A DNA stretch of 64,000 bases from Alphaproteobacteria bacterium (GCA_022826345.1 JAJDVB010000085.1:19256-83255), one strand, 5' to 3'; numbered from the stretch's first letter, positions 28,404 to 37,033 are shown. The notes: generated from the letters alone by a model not told the origin. A program made the numbers and translations.

Positions 28404-29012
28404 ATGAGCCAACCGCGCCGCGCGCTGACCCGCGCCGACATCATGGACATGGCGGATTACGCCAAGGTCCGCAACGAACGCCGCGCCGCCATCACGGCCC
28501 TGAAGCGCAAGCGCAGGCTCGCCGTCGGCCCCTTCGCCACCTTCCATTTCGAGTGCTTCGAGACCATGTGGATGCAGGTCCACGAGATGCTCCATATCGA
28601 GCGCGGCGGGGAGGAGCAGATCGCGGGCGAGCTGGAGGCCTACAACCCACTAGTTCCACGCGGCGACGCCCTGATCGCGACGTTGATGCTGGAGATCGAC
28701 GATCCCGCGCGCAGAGAGCGGGAGCTCTACCGCCTGGCGGGCATCGAAGACGCCATCAAGCTGGAGGTCGGTGGGACCGCCGTCGCCGCCGAGCCCATCG
28801 AGGACGAGGTCGCGCGGACGACCGAGGACGGCAAGACCTCCTCAATCCATTTCTTGCACTTCCCCTTCCAGCCGGTGGAAGTCACGCGGTTCTGCACGCC
28901 GGGGACGCGCGTGCTGCTCGGCGTCGAGCACCCGGCTTATGGCCACCTCGCCGTCATGCCGGAGGAGACCCGCGCCGCTCTGGCTGAGGACCTGGGCGAA
29001 GGCGGTGTCTGA
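28404..29012 (+). CDS. DUF3501 family protein
   Basis: The 202-residue product matches the DUF3501 family: ADYAKVRNERRAAITALKRK at the N-terminus, VGPFATFHFECFETMWMQVHEML in the first third, EAYNPLVPRGDALIATLMLE and the C-terminal HFPFQPVEVTRF and VEHPAYGHLAVMPEETRAAL. Function is unknown. It starts 4 bases after the Fe-S protein gene, and the pair recurs across proteobacteria, so they very likely work together. No signal peptide or membrane segment is seen. Confidence 0.88.
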   Translation: MSQPRRALTRADIMDMADYAKVRNERRAAITALKRKRRLAVGPFATFHFECFETMWMQVHEMLHIERGGEEQIAGELEAYNPLVPRGDALIATLMLEIDDPARRERELYRLAGIEDAIKLEVGGTAVAAEPIEDEVARTTEDGKTSSIHFLHFPFQPVEVTRFCTPGTRVLLGVEHPAYGHLAVMPEETRAALAEDLGEGGV

Positions 29013-29648
29013 GCGGGACTTCTCGCCACGTTCCTGCGCTGAGTCCCTACCCGTCAGAGTCACCGGACCATGGTGCGATGTACGGCGCGTGGCACACGCG
29101 CCAACATCGCGCCATGCAGGACAGGATTACTCAGCTCGAAATCGAGCGGATGACGACAGGCGGAAGCAGGTTCGGGGGGCCTGCGCCGTTGTCGGCGTTG
29201 CAATGAAGGACGGTCGCCGCCTTGGTCCACCTTGGACCACTTTGGGCCGGAGTAGACCGGAATAGGCCGCCCAAAAATCAAATCCTGCTGAATCCCGAGA
29301 CGCCGCCCCGGAGGACGCATGTGCTCTACACCGTCGATGCAGGCCGCGACTGCGGCACGACTTGCTGGTTATTGCGCAGGCGGATCATTGTTGAAAGCGT
29401 GGCCGCCGTTGGCCGCCGGCGGCAGCGAGGGCCGTCGCCGGCGGCCAAGGGGCGGGAACTGCGGGCAGGGAGGGACCCGGTCCCGCCCCTCCCGGCCGGT
29501 ACTTGCCTTGCGATCCGTTCCTGGCGGAACCGTTGGACGCTCGTTCCGCCAAGTCTGCGCAAGATCGGCCGGTGGGCGGCAACTCACAGATGGTACCGCC
29601 GGAGGATAATTGCCAATAGATTTTTTCTGGGAGAGATATGAAAAAATT
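29013..29648. other. Gene-free stretch
   Basis: These 636 bases lie between the ends of the DUF3501 gene and the methyltransferase gene (convergent). Open frames here (for example 29222-29641 plus) have low-complexity Arg/Pro/Gly content and no recognisable domain. The only clear structure is the 13-bp hairpin at 29409-29448. AT content rises toward 29610-29650 at the edge of the methyltransferase gene. Confidence 0.6.
29409..29448. repeat. 13-bp perfect inverted repeat
   Basis: TTGGCCGCCGGCG (29409-29421) and CGCCGGCGGCCAA (29436-29448) are exact reverse complements with a 14-base loop. It sits between convergent genes, consistent with a bidirectional terminator-like or REP-like element, although no T-run follows. 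Confidence 0.55.
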
Positions 29649-30524
29649 TTATACGTCGCCTGCGGTCTTTGGCCGGGCGACGGCCAGAAGATCGTAACCG
29701 AGTTCCGTCGGCGCGAACCGGCAGGCCAGCGCGTCGAGCCACCCGATCGGCCGGGAACTGACGACCTTCCGCTCGGACAGCAGGCTCTCGGCCTCGACGC
29801 TCGCCACCCGGAAACCAGTCTCCGAAAGGTCGCGGTGCACTTCGTCGAGCGTATAGAGGTGGTAGAACAGGCGAATCTTACCGTCGGCCTGATTGCGCTC
29901 GTAGAGGACGTCGCCCGGCTCAAGTTTGCCCTCGCGCACCAGAGGCTCCGCATCGCGCTGCTCGGCGCGGAACCGGCGCTTCGCGTTCGGCACGCTGAGG
30001 ATCAGGGTGCCTTCGGCCTTCAGCATGGTGCGGATCGCCCGCAGCAGGCGCAGGCGTTCTTTGCGCCGGGCGACATGCGCCAGCACGCCGAACGCCAACA
30101 ACGCGAGGTCGAAGGCCTGCGGCAGCTCGGCGGCAAGGTCGTCGGGGTCGTCGCCCCGGATGACCAGGCGTTCGTCGCTCACGAAGCCGCGCAGGCGTTT
30201 CGCCAGCGTCTCGCGGGCGACCGGGCTGATGTCGTGGGCCACGCAGCGCGTCCCGTTCATTTGAAGGAGCGGCAAGGTGTAGCGCCCGGTGCCGGCGCCG
30301 ACGTCGAGAAACCGGCCGCCGGCGACCAGGCAACGTTTCATCTTGCGCAGCGTGCGCCGGTTCGGACGCGGGTAACGCCGGTCGTAGAGGCCCGAAGAGA
30401 TATAGCGGCCGTAGCTGCCGGACATGTCCGGCAGTTCCGGCCCATGCGGGCGAGCCGATGGTGTCGCGTCGGCCACAGCCTGTTCAGCGACCTTGGAGGC
30501 CACCGCCATTCTTCCATCAAACAT
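29649..30524 (-). CDS. Class I SAM-dependent methyltransferase
   Basis: This is a Rossmann-fold methyltransferase of 291 residues. The SAM motif I is FLDVGAGTGRYTLPLLQ (about residues 72-88), motif II VAHDISPVARETL, and the motif IV/V region FDLALLAFGVLAHV with the following TLILSVPNAKRRF. This last pattern resembles the Trm9/ALKBH8 and Bud23-like tail of methyltransferase domains. The substrate is unknown. The ATG at 30524 is inside an inverted repeat; a Met at residue 6 is an alternative start. It stands alone between a gene-free stretch and a toxin-antitoxin pair. Confidence 0.8.
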   Translation of the reverse strand: MFDGRMAVASKVAEQAVADATPSARPHGPELPDMSGSYGRYISSGLYDRRYPRPNRRTLRKMKRCLVAGGRFLDVGAGTGRYTLPLLQMNGTRCVAHDISPVARETLAKRLRGFVSDERLVIRGDDPDDLAAELPQAFDLALLAFGVLAHVARRKERLRLLRAIRTMLKAEGTLILSVPNAKRRFRAEQRDAEPLVREGKLEPGDVLYERNQADGKIRLFYHLYTLDEVHRDLSETGFRVASVEAESLLSERKVVSSRPIGWLDALACRFAPTELGYDLLAVARPKTAGDV

Positions 30525-30545
30525 CCTGCGTCCTCTGACAGGATG
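30522..30545. promoter_or_regulatory. 7-bp inverted repeat overlapping the methyltransferase start
   Basis: CATCCTG (30522-30528) and CAGGATG (30539-30545) form a 7-bp stem with a 10-base loop. The start codon of the methyltransferase lies in the proximal arm and an AGGA segment in the distal arm. It could be an operator or sequester the initiation region; this is inference. Confidence 0.35.
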
Positions 30546-30629
30546 TATGCACTTACTCGCGATTCGTATGCTGCCAGTCTTCGGGAGTCGCCGTCAAATT
30601 TTCGTGATACTCCGGATTTCTCACTCCGA

Positions 30630-30884
30630 TTATGGCAACCGGTCCTCGGGCTCCGGCGGCTGGCCGCCATCCCTGCGCAGCAGGCGGCGCGCCGCCTCGA
30701 TATCGGCGTCGGCTTTTCGGGCGGCGAAGAAATCGGCGGTTTTCATGGCGGAAACCTTCTCGGCGACAGCGGTCGCCACGAATTGGTTGAAGCTGGTGCC
30801 ATCTTCCCTAGCGATGTGCGCGGCGGCCTCCTTCAAGGACTTGGGCAGCCGCAGCGGGTAGGTGCTGGTCTCCTTCTTCGCCAT
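30630..30884 (-). CDS. Ribbon-helix-helix-like antitoxin
   Basis: The 84-residue product begins MAKKETSTYPLRLPKSLKEA, the short strand-helix start of Arc/HicB-type ribbon-helix-helix proteins (YPLRLPKSLKEAAAHIAREDGTSFNQFVATAVAEKV). It is therefore likely the DNA-binding antitoxin for the PIN protein encoded just upstream. Its ATG shares one base with the toxin stop (TGATG), so it is translated second in the operon. The C-terminal half (Ala/Asp/Arg-rich) would be the toxin-binding tail. Confidence 0.8.
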   Translation of the reverse strand: MAKKETSTYPLRLPKSLKEAAAHIAREDGTSFNQFVATAVAEKVSAMKTADFFAARKADADIEAARRLLRRDGGQPPEPEDRLP

Positions 30885-31300
30885 CACAAGCTCCTCAAGG
30901 CCTCCCGGGGCGTCTGCAGCGCGATTCCGAACTGCGCCGGTACGTTGCCGAAATCCTTCCGGTTGAACGTCACCAGAGCGTCGGCTCTCCCGTTCACGGC
31001 AGTCTCGAACACCATCTCGTCGGCAGGGTCGCGAAACTGCGGGCGCCACAGATAGTGCGCATCGACCGGCTCGCACACCGCACAAAGCGCCGAGACGATG
31101 GTCGATACCTCCTCCTCGCTCAATCCCGACGCGATACGCTGCGCGGGATCGCGACAGACCGCCTCGTATTCCAACGTCAGAGCCACGGACAGCAAGAGCG
31201 TGAACCTTTCACTCAAGGCATGGTCGATGAGTGCTGCGGAGGCACCGCTCGGGCTGCGCAGACCCGTAACCACGACGTTGGTATCCAACACATATCGCAT
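30884..31300 (-). CDS. PIN-domain toxin (VapC-like ribonuclease)
   Basis: This is a putative PIN-family RNA endonuclease of 138 residues. I chose the ATG at 31300 (MRYVLDTNVVVTGLRSP), which places the family N-terminus correctly; an ATG at 31315 is in frame. The acidic catalytic set is visible: Asp in VLDTNVVV, Glu in LTLEYEAV, Asp in FRDPADEMVFETA, and the final Asp in ALVTFNRKDF. It fits the TIGR00305/COG1569 subgroup. It is encoded before its antitoxin, the reverse of most vapBC operons. Confidence 0.82.
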   Translation of the reverse strand: MRYVLDTNVVVTGLRSPSGASAALIDHALSERFTLLLSVALTLEYEAVCRDPAQRIASGLSEEEVSTIVSALCAVCEPVDAHYLWRPQFRDPADEMVFETAVNGRADALVTFNRKDFGNVPAQFGIALQTPREALRSL

Positions 31301-31328
31301 CGTATGTAATGTCACATGTTATACGATG
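31298..31328. promoter_or_regulatory. Inverted-repeat operator at the toxin-antitoxin start
   Basis: CATCGTAT (31298-31305) and ATACGATG (31321-31328) are exact inverted repeats with 15 bases between, and the toxin start codon lies inside the first arm. The segment is AT-rich compared with its neighbours. Position and symmetry fit an autoregulatory site for the ribbon-helix-helix antitoxin. Confidence 0.5.
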
Positions 31329-31994
31329 TCAAATGATAAGTTGGGGAGCGCTGCGGAGCATCGCGATGGCCATGCCGACTGCGGCCTGCGAGGGGTCGAT
31401 GACGGGGCAGCCGAGGTGCGCTTCGAGGGGCGCCCGGCAGCGCGCCATGCCGGCGCAGCCGAGCACGATCACGTCCGCTCCGTCCTCGTCGCGGAGCTGC
31501 TCGGCCGCGTGCGTCATGCGCGAAGCGACAGTCTCTTCCTGCGCGAGCTGGGTAACGCCGAGGCCGATGGCGCGCTCGCCCGCCATGCGCGCGCTTAAGC
31601 CCAGCGACGCCACATAGCGCCGGTGGCGCGGGATCGACGTCTCGAGGATCGCAACGATGCCGAAGCGCTCGCCCCGCGCGAGCGCCGCCAGGATGCCGCA
31701 TTGCGCGATGCCGAAGACCGGCGTGTCGGTCGCCTCCCGCGCGGCATGGAGACCGGGGTCGGAGAAGCAGGCGATGACGAAGGCATCCGCGCGCTCCCGC
31801 TCGATCGCACGGCAGAGCGGCGCCACCACTTCGTCGACATGGCGCTGAGTCTCGATGCCGGGCGGGCCTTCGGGGAGCGTCATGCAGTCGATGGCGGGGC
31901 CGCCGTCTACGCGAAAGCCGTCCAGGGCGCGGGCGATGCCGTCGGTCACCGTCGCGCTGCTGTTGGGGTTGATGACGAGGATGCGGGCGCTCAC
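31329..31994 (-). CDS. Aspartate/glutamate racemase family, likely hydantoin racemase
   Basis: This 221-residue protein belongs to the Asp/Glu/hydantoin racemase family, which uses two cysteines and no cofactor. The start is ARILVINPNSSATVTDGIARAL. The catalytic Cys pair lies in FVIACFSDPGLHAARE and VLGCAGMARCR. HyuE-type enzymes interconvert D- and L-5-substituted hydantoins, and its operon partners (carbamoylase, hydantoinase) support this over glutamate racemase. It overlaps the carbamoylase gene by 4 bases. Confidence 0.85.
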   Translation of the reverse strand: MSARILVINPNSSATVTDGIARALDGFRVDGGPAIDCMTLPEGPPGIETQRHVDEVVAPLCRAIERERADAFVIACFSDPGLHAAREATDTPVFGIAQCGILAALARGERFGIVAILETSIPRHRRYVASLGLSARMAGERAIGLGVTQLAQEETVASRMTHAAEQLRDEDGADVIVLGCAGMARCRAPLEAHLGCPVIDPSQAAVGMAIAMLRSAPQLII

Positions 31995-32935
31995 TGCGCC
32001 TTCCCGCGTGGCGGCACGAGGCCCGTGGTCTCGACGATCAGGCCGTAATGCTCGGTGCGGCGGTGGGCCGCAAAGTCGAAGGTGGTGGACTTGAGGAAAG
32101 CGCCGTCGTCGAGGTCGCAGGCGGCGACGATGACCTCGTCGCCCACCGAGCGGGCCTGCGCCACGATCTCGCCGTTGGGCGAGACGACGGCGCTGCCGCC
32201 CAGCATGTCCACACCCTCCTCACGGCCTGCCTTGGCGACGCCCACCACCCAGGCCCCGTTCTGATAGACGCCGGCCTGCATGGTGAGGTGATTGTGGAAG
32301 GCGCGGCGGTGCGGCGGCTCGAAGGCGAGGCCGTTGAGCGCCGGCGTGTTGTAGCCGATCAGCACCAGCTCGACGCCCTGCAGGCCGAGCACGCGGAACG
32401 CCTCGGGCCAGCGCCGGTCGTTGCAGATCAGCATGCCGATGCGGCCGCCCAGCGCCTCCCACACCGGGAAGCCGAGATTGCCCACCTCGAAATAGCGCTT
32501 CTCCAGGTGTTGGAATTCGCGCTCGGGCTCGTGCTCGGCGTGGCCGGGCAGGTGGACCTTGCGGTACTTGCCGACGATGCCGCCAGTCTCGTCCACCAGG
32601 ATGGCGGTATTGAAGCGGCGGGTTTCCCCCTCCTCCCGCGCGAGCTCGGCATAGCCGAGGTGGAAGGCGACGCCGAGGGAAGTGGCTTCCTCGAAGAGCG
32701 GCCGGGTCTCGGGACCGGGCATCTCCGCCTCGAAGAACGAGTCCACTTCGGCGTCGTCGAGCAGCCAGCGCGGGAAGAACGTGGTCAGCGCGAGCTCCGG
32801 ATAGACCACGAGGTCGGCGCCCCGCCCCGCCGCCTCGCGCATCAAGGCGATCATTCGCGCGACGACGCTCGCACGCGACTCGTCCCGGGCGATGGGGCCG
32901 AGCTGGGCGGCCGCGACGGTGACGATCCGGCTCAT
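31991..32935 (-). CDS. Nitrilase-superfamily N-carbamoyl-D-amino acid hydrolase
   Basis: This 314-residue carbon-nitrogen hydrolase cleaves N-carbamoyl amino acids to the amino acid, CO2 and ammonia. The ATG at 32935 overlaps the hydantoinase stop (ATGA). The Glu-Lys-Cys triad is visible: Glu in LVVYPELALTTFFPRW, Lys in GKYRKVHLPGH, Cys in IGMLICNDRRWPEAFR. The sequence pattern GHAEHEPEREFQHLEKRYF is characteristic of D-carbamoylases. It completes the hydantoin pathway with its neighbours. Confidence 0.88.
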   Translation of the reverse strand: MSRIVTVAAAQLGPIARDESRASVVARMIALMREAAGRGADLVVYPELALTTFFPRWLLDDAEVDSFFEAEMPGPETRPLFEEATSLGVAFHLGYAELAREEGETRRFNTAILVDETGGIVGKYRKVHLPGHAEHEPEREFQHLEKRYFEVGNLGFPVWEALGGRIGMLICNDRRWPEAFRVLGLQGVELVLIGYNTPALNGLAFEPPHRRAFHNHLTMQAGVYQNGAWVVGVAKAGREEGVDMLGGSAVVSPNGEIVAQARSVGDEVIVAACDLDDGAFLKSTTFDFAAHRRTEHYGLIVETTGLVPPRGKAQ

Positions 32936-34422
32936 GCTTCTCCCTCTCTCGCCCACGGGGCGTCGTAGTCGCCGCTCTCGGGCGCGAAGCCGTGGACCCG
33001 CCGGTCGAGCGGATGCGCTGCCGCGGGCAGGTCGCAGCGCAGGAATTCGCCGCGGCCCGGCTCGCCCAGCACCGCGCCGTCGTCCCAGACCACCGTGCCG
33101 CGGGAGAGGGTGGTCACGGGCCAGCCGGTGACGACGCGGCCTTCGTAGGGCGTGTAGTCGAGGTTGTCGTGCAGCATGCCCTGCGAGATCGTCACCGTCC
33201 GCTCAGGGTCCCAGATGGCGATGTCGGCGTCGCCGCCCACCGCAATGCTGCCCTTGCGCGGATAAAGGCCGTAGAGCTTCGCCGGCCGGGTGCAGCACAG
33301 ATCGACGAAGCGATTGAGGCCGATGCGCCCGCTGCCGACGCCGGCGGAGAACAGCATCGGCAGGCGGATTTCGAGCCCCGGCACGCCGTTCGCGATCCTG
33401 TTGAAGGGCGCGCCCTTGCCGTGCATCTGCTTGCCTTCCGGATCGTCGTAACGGTAGGGCGCGTGATCGGAGGAGAAGACGTCGAACAGGCCGCTCTCCA
33501 GTCCGCGCCAGACGTGCTCCTGGTTCGCTTTGTCGCGGGGCGGCGGGCTGCACACGTACTTGGCGCCCTCGAAGCCCTCGCGGTCGAGGTCGGCGGCGGT
33601 CAGGAAGAGATATTGCGGGCAGGTCTCGGCATAGAGCCGGAGCCCCCGTGCCTTGGCAGCGCGGATTTCCTCGATCGCCGCGCGGGCGGAGACATGCACG
33701 ATCAGGATCGGCAGGTCGACGATCTCGGCGAGGGTGATCGCCCGGTGGGTGGCCTCGCGCTCGGCTGCCGCCGCGTGGGCGACCGCGTGGAACTGCGGGG
33801 CCGAGCGGCCGGCGCCGATCAGGCGCTCGGTGAGCCAGGCGATGACGTCGTGGTTCTCGGCGTGGACCATCACCATCGCGCCCTCGCGCCGCGCCGCCGC
33901 GAGCACGTCGAGGATCTGGCGGTCGTCCAGCTTGAGCGCGTCGTAGGTCATGTAGATTTTGAACGAGGTGTAGCCGTCCTTGATCAGCGCCGGCAGCTCC
34001 TGCCCCAGCACCTGCTCGGTGGGGTCCGAGACGATGAGGTGAAAAGCGTAATCGATCACGGCCTTGCCGCGGGCGCGGGCGTGATAGTCCTCGACCACGG
34101 CGCGGAGCGACTGCCCCCGGTGCTGGGCCGCAAAGGGGATGATGCAGGTGGTGCCGCCGCAGGCGGCCGAGATGGAGCCGGAGCGGAAGTCGTCCGCCGT
34201 GGTGGCGCCCATCGACGACGGCTGGTCGATGTGGCAGTGGCTATCGACCCCACCCGGCAGCACGAGCTTGCCGGCCGCGTCGATTTCGTCGGCACCGGCA
34301 CTCAGGCCGTCCGCCAGTGCTGCGACGCGGCCGTCGCGGATGCCGACGTCGCAGGCGACCGTGTCGGCCGCCGTGACGACGGTGCCGCCGCGTATCACGA
34401 GATCGTAGTCAGGCTTCGGCAT
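32932..34422 (-). CDS. D-hydantoinase / dihydropyrimidinase
   Basis: This cyclic amidohydrolase opens hydantoin or dihydropyrimidine rings. It has 496 residues. The binuclear metal site is intact: GGVDSHCHIDQP (His-x-His), the carbamylated Lys in YTSFKIYMTYD, His in VMVHAENHD, His in LIVHVSARA, and Asp in FSSDHAPYRYDD. The substrate tyrosine lies in SFKIYMTY. The 5' end is 12 bases from the flavoenzyme gene, and its stop overlaps the carbamoylase. Confidence 0.92.
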   Translation of the reverse strand: MPKPDYDLVIRGGTVVTAADTVACDVGIRDGRVAALADGLSAGADEIDAAGKLVLPGGVDSHCHIDQPSSMGATTADDFRSGSISAACGGTTCIIPFAAQHRGQSLRAVVEDYHARARGKAVIDYAFHLIVSDPTEQVLGQELPALIKDGYTSFKIYMTYDALKLDDRQILDVLAAARREGAMVMVHAENHDVIAWLTERLIGAGRSAPQFHAVAHAAAAEREATHRAITLAEIVDLPILIVHVSARAAIEEIRAAKARGLRLYAETCPQYLFLTAADLDREGFEGAKYVCSPPPRDKANQEHVWRGLESGLFDVFSSDHAPYRYDDPEGKQMHGKGAPFNRIANGVPGLEIRLPMLFSAGVGSGRIGLNRFVDLCCTRPAKLYGLYPRKGSIAVGGDADIAIWDPERTVTISQGMLHDNLDYTPYEGRVVTGWPVTTLSRGTVVWDDGAVLGEPGRGEFLRCDLPAAAHPLDRRVHGFAPESGDYDAPWAREGEA

Positions 34423-34434
34423 CGCATTTCCCCG

Positions 34435-35508
34435 CTACAGGTGAGGCACGACCTCGTCGGCGAGCAGGCGCATAGAGCGCCGCCAGCGGGCTTCGTCGTC
34501 CCAGTCGTGCGCGGTCGCGATCAGCGTGCCGAAGTCGCCGACCTCCTCGCGGAAGGCCACCAGCTTTTGGGTCACGGTGCGGGGGCTGCCGGCCACCACC
34601 ATCGAATCCAGCATGTACCGGGTGGTGATCGCTTCGTCCGACATGGCAGGGTCGTCCTTGAGCAGCGCACCGAAATCGGCATCCAGCAGCACCGTCCGCA
34701 GGTAGTCGAAGTAGAAGGCGAGCGCGTTGTCGGGGTCCGCCAGGTAGTCCTCGGCTTCCGTGTCGCTCTCGGTCACGAGGATGCTGCGGGCTGCGCGCCA
34801 GATCGCAGGGTCAGGCCCGCGTCCCGCCTCTGCACAGCCCTCGGCATAGGCCTCCCAGTGGGTCTTGACGTGGCAGGCCGGGGTGAAGTTCGCAGAGATC
34901 GGGATCCAGCCGTGTTCGCCGGCGGTGCGCGCGCTGCCGGAGCGCGGGCTCATGATCGAGACGGCGATGGGCGGGTGCGGCGTCTGGTAGGGGCGGGCCA
35001 TGACGCCGACGCCGAGATCGCTGCGGTAGGCGTCCTTGATCCGAAAATCCCAGTAGCCGCCGGGGAACTCGTAGGGCGGCTCCTGCGACCAGATCTTCAG
35101 GATCGTCTCGATCGATTCCTGCATCATCCTGGGCCGGTCCGGCGGGTTGTCCAGCTTGAACATCTCGAAGTCGCCGGGCGAGCCGCCGGGTCCGATGCCG
35201 AAGATGAATCGGCCTTGCGCGAGCTGATCGAACATCGCGGCGTGAGCCGCGACGATCGCCGGATGCTGCTGCGGCAGGTTGATGACGCCGGTGCCGAACT
35301 TGATCCGCTCGGTGCGCTCGATCAGGGTCGCGAGGAAGATGAAGGGCGAGGTGATCTGCTCCGGCTTGTTGGAGTAGTGCTCGCCGACATAGACCTCCGA
35401 GAAGCCCAGCTCGTCCGCGAGCACGATCGCCTCCTGGTCCTCGCGCAGCACCGTGAGGAACGGCCGCTCGGGCCGGTGCAGCGGCATCATGAGCATGCCG
35501 AGTTCCAT
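34435..35508 (-). CDS. LLM-class flavin-dependent monooxygenase
   Basis: This luciferase-like flavoenzyme has 357 residues; the ATG at 35508 gives the conserved start MELGMLMMPLHRPERPF. It carries DELGFSEVYVGEHYSNKPEQ, IKFGTGVINLPQQHPAIVAA, LAQGRFIFGIGPGGSPGDFE, and SMVVAGSPRTVTQKLVAF near the C-terminus. It belongs to a limonene/alkane-type LLM group distinct from the protein at 25601. As first gene of the hydantoin operon it may oxidise a compound that the hydantoinase branch then hydrolyses; that link is inference. Confidence 0.85.
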   Translation of the reverse strand: MELGMLMMPLHRPERPFLTVLREDQEAIVLADELGFSEVYVGEHYSNKPEQITSPFIFLATLIERTERIKFGTGVINLPQQHPAIVAAHAAMFDQLAQGRFIFGIGPGGSPGDFEMFKLDNPPDRPRMMQESIETILKIWSQEPPYEFPGGYWDFRIKDAYRSDLGVGVMARPYQTPHPPIAVSIMSPRSGSARTAGEHGWIPISANFTPACHVKTHWEAYAEGCAEAGRGPDPAIWRAARSILVTESDTEAEDYLADPDNALAFYFDYLRTVLLDADFGALLKDDPAMSDEAITTRYMLDSMVVAGSPRTVTQKLVAFREEVGDFGTLIATAHDWDDEARWRRSMRLLADEVVPHL

Positions 35509-35672
35509 GGCTCCGCCTCCCGAGAGCAGGCTCCCTCCCCTTCGCGCGCCCCACTCTAGCCCGGATATCGCGCCGGGGTCATGGTCTGCGCCGGCGTGTG
35601 AGCCGTGGTGTGGTGTCTCGGCAGGAGACGCCATAATGTTGGCGCGCATCCGTTGCAGGGGAGGAAGAGACC

Positions 35673-36911
35673 ATGGCCCAGCGCAAGCCGCTGAAGACGC
35701 TGCGTATCGGGATGATCGGCGCGGGTTTCATCGCCCGCTTCCACCTCGAATCCTTCACCGGCGTGCGCAACTGCGCGATCACCGGGGTCTACAGCCCGAC
35801 GAAGGAGAGCCGCAGCGCGTTGGCCGCGCGCGCCGACGAGCTTGGCCTCGGCCCCTGCACGGCCCATACCTCCCTCGACAAGCTGATCCATGCCAAGGAC
35901 GTGGACGCACTCTGGATCCTCTCGCCCAACGACACCCGCGTCGCCACCATGGAAGCGATCCACAAGGCGGTGAAGGGCGGCAAGCGGCTCAGAGGCGTCG
36001 CCTGCGAGAAGCCGCTCGCACGCAACCTCGCCGAGGCCCGCGCCATGGTCTCGCTGGCAGAGGACGCAAGGCTCGCCACCGGCTACCTGGAGAACCAGGT
36101 GTTCTCGACGGCGGTCGAGCGCGGCAAGGAGATCATCTGGCGCCGCGCCGTGCCGCTCACCGACCGGCCCTATCTCGCGCGCGCGGCGGAGGAGCATTCC
36201 GGCCCGCACATGCCCTGGTTCTGGCAGGGCGAAAAGCAGGGCGGCGGCGTGCTGTCGGACATGATGTGCCACTCGGTGGAGGTCGCGCGCCACATGCTGA
36301 CCGCGCCGGGCGAGGCGCGGGATACGCTCAAGGTGGTGAGCGCCAACGCCACCATCGCGAACCTCAAGTGGACCCGGCCTGCCTATGTGCGCCGGCTCAA
36401 GCGGGAGATGGGGCGCGAGGTCGACTACGGCCGCCGGCCCGCCGAGGACTTCGCGCGCGGCACCCTGGTGCTGGAGGACCCGGACGGCAACGAGGCGATG
36501 ATCGAGACCACCACGTCCTGGGCCTACGTCGGCGCGGGGCTCCGCATCCAGCTCGAGCTGCTGGGGCCCGAGTACTCGATGGAATTCTCCTCCCTCGGCA
36601 CCGGACTCAAGGTCTTCACCTCGCGCGCGGTGAAGGGCGCGGCCGGCGAGGACCTGGTGGAGAAGCAGAACGCCGAGCAGGGCCTGATGCCGGCGCTTGA
36701 GGACGAGGCCGGCGTCTACGGCTACACCAGCGAGAACCGCCACATGGTAGAGTGCTTCCGCACCGGAACCACGCCCAGCGAGACCTTCCGCGACGGGCTT
36801 GCCGTGACCGAGATCCTGATGGCGCTCTACCGCTCCGCCGAGCTCGGCCGCACCGTGAACTTCGGCGAGGAGGACCTGGAGGACTACATCCCCCCGGTGG
36901 CGCGGGGCTGA
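35673..36911 (+). CDS. Gfo/Idh/MocA-family NAD(P)-dependent oxidoreductase
   Basis: This is a 412-residue oxidoreductase of the Gfo/Idh/MocA family, which acts on sugars, sugar acids or similar alcohols. The N-terminal dinucleotide fold is RIGMIGAGFIARFHLESF, followed by WILSPNDTRVATMEAIHKA and ACEKPLARNLAEAR with the catalytic Lys of the EKP motif. The C-terminal domain starts near FWQGEKQGGGVLSDMMCHSVE. The ATG follows GGGGAGGAAGAG. It is divergent from the hydantoin operon with a 164-base shared upstream region. Confidence 0.87.
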   Translation: MAQRKPLKTLRIGMIGAGFIARFHLESFTGVRNCAITGVYSPTKESRSALAARADELGLGPCTAHTSLDKLIHAKDVDALWILSPNDTRVATMEAIHKAVKGGKRLRGVACEKPLARNLAEARAMVSLAEDARLATGYLENQVFSTAVERGKEIIWRRAVPLTDRPYLARAAEEHSGPHMPWFWQGEKQGGGVLSDMMCHSVEVARHMLTAPGEARDTLKVVSANATIANLKWTRPAYVRRLKREMGREVDYGRRPAEDFARGTLVLEDPDGNEAMIETTTSWAYVGAGLRIQLELLGPEYSMEFSSLGTGLKVFTSRAVKGAAGEDLVEKQNAEQGLMPALEDEAGVYGYTSENRHMVECFRTGTTPSETFRDGLAVTEILMALYRSAELGRTVNFGEEDLEDYIPPVARG

Positions 36912-37033
36912 TCGGGCGGGCACCGAGATAGCACGAGGGTCGGCACGCCGTTGAGGCGAACGACGGCCGCTGGCTTCAACGAGAGGCAGTGGTACTGTTT
37001 CCGCAACGAGGCACGAGCGGACTCGAGGCTCCC

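Noticed and set aside
29222..29641. 139-codon plus-strand frame in the gene-free stretch
   Set aside because: Arg/Pro/Gly-rich, covers the 13-bp hairpin, no ribosome binding site and no domain.
32992..35559. 855-codon open frame on the plus strand opposite the hydantoinase and flavoenzyme genes
   Set aside because: It runs through two well-supported genes on the other strand and shows no domain; it is a GC-driven antisense frame.
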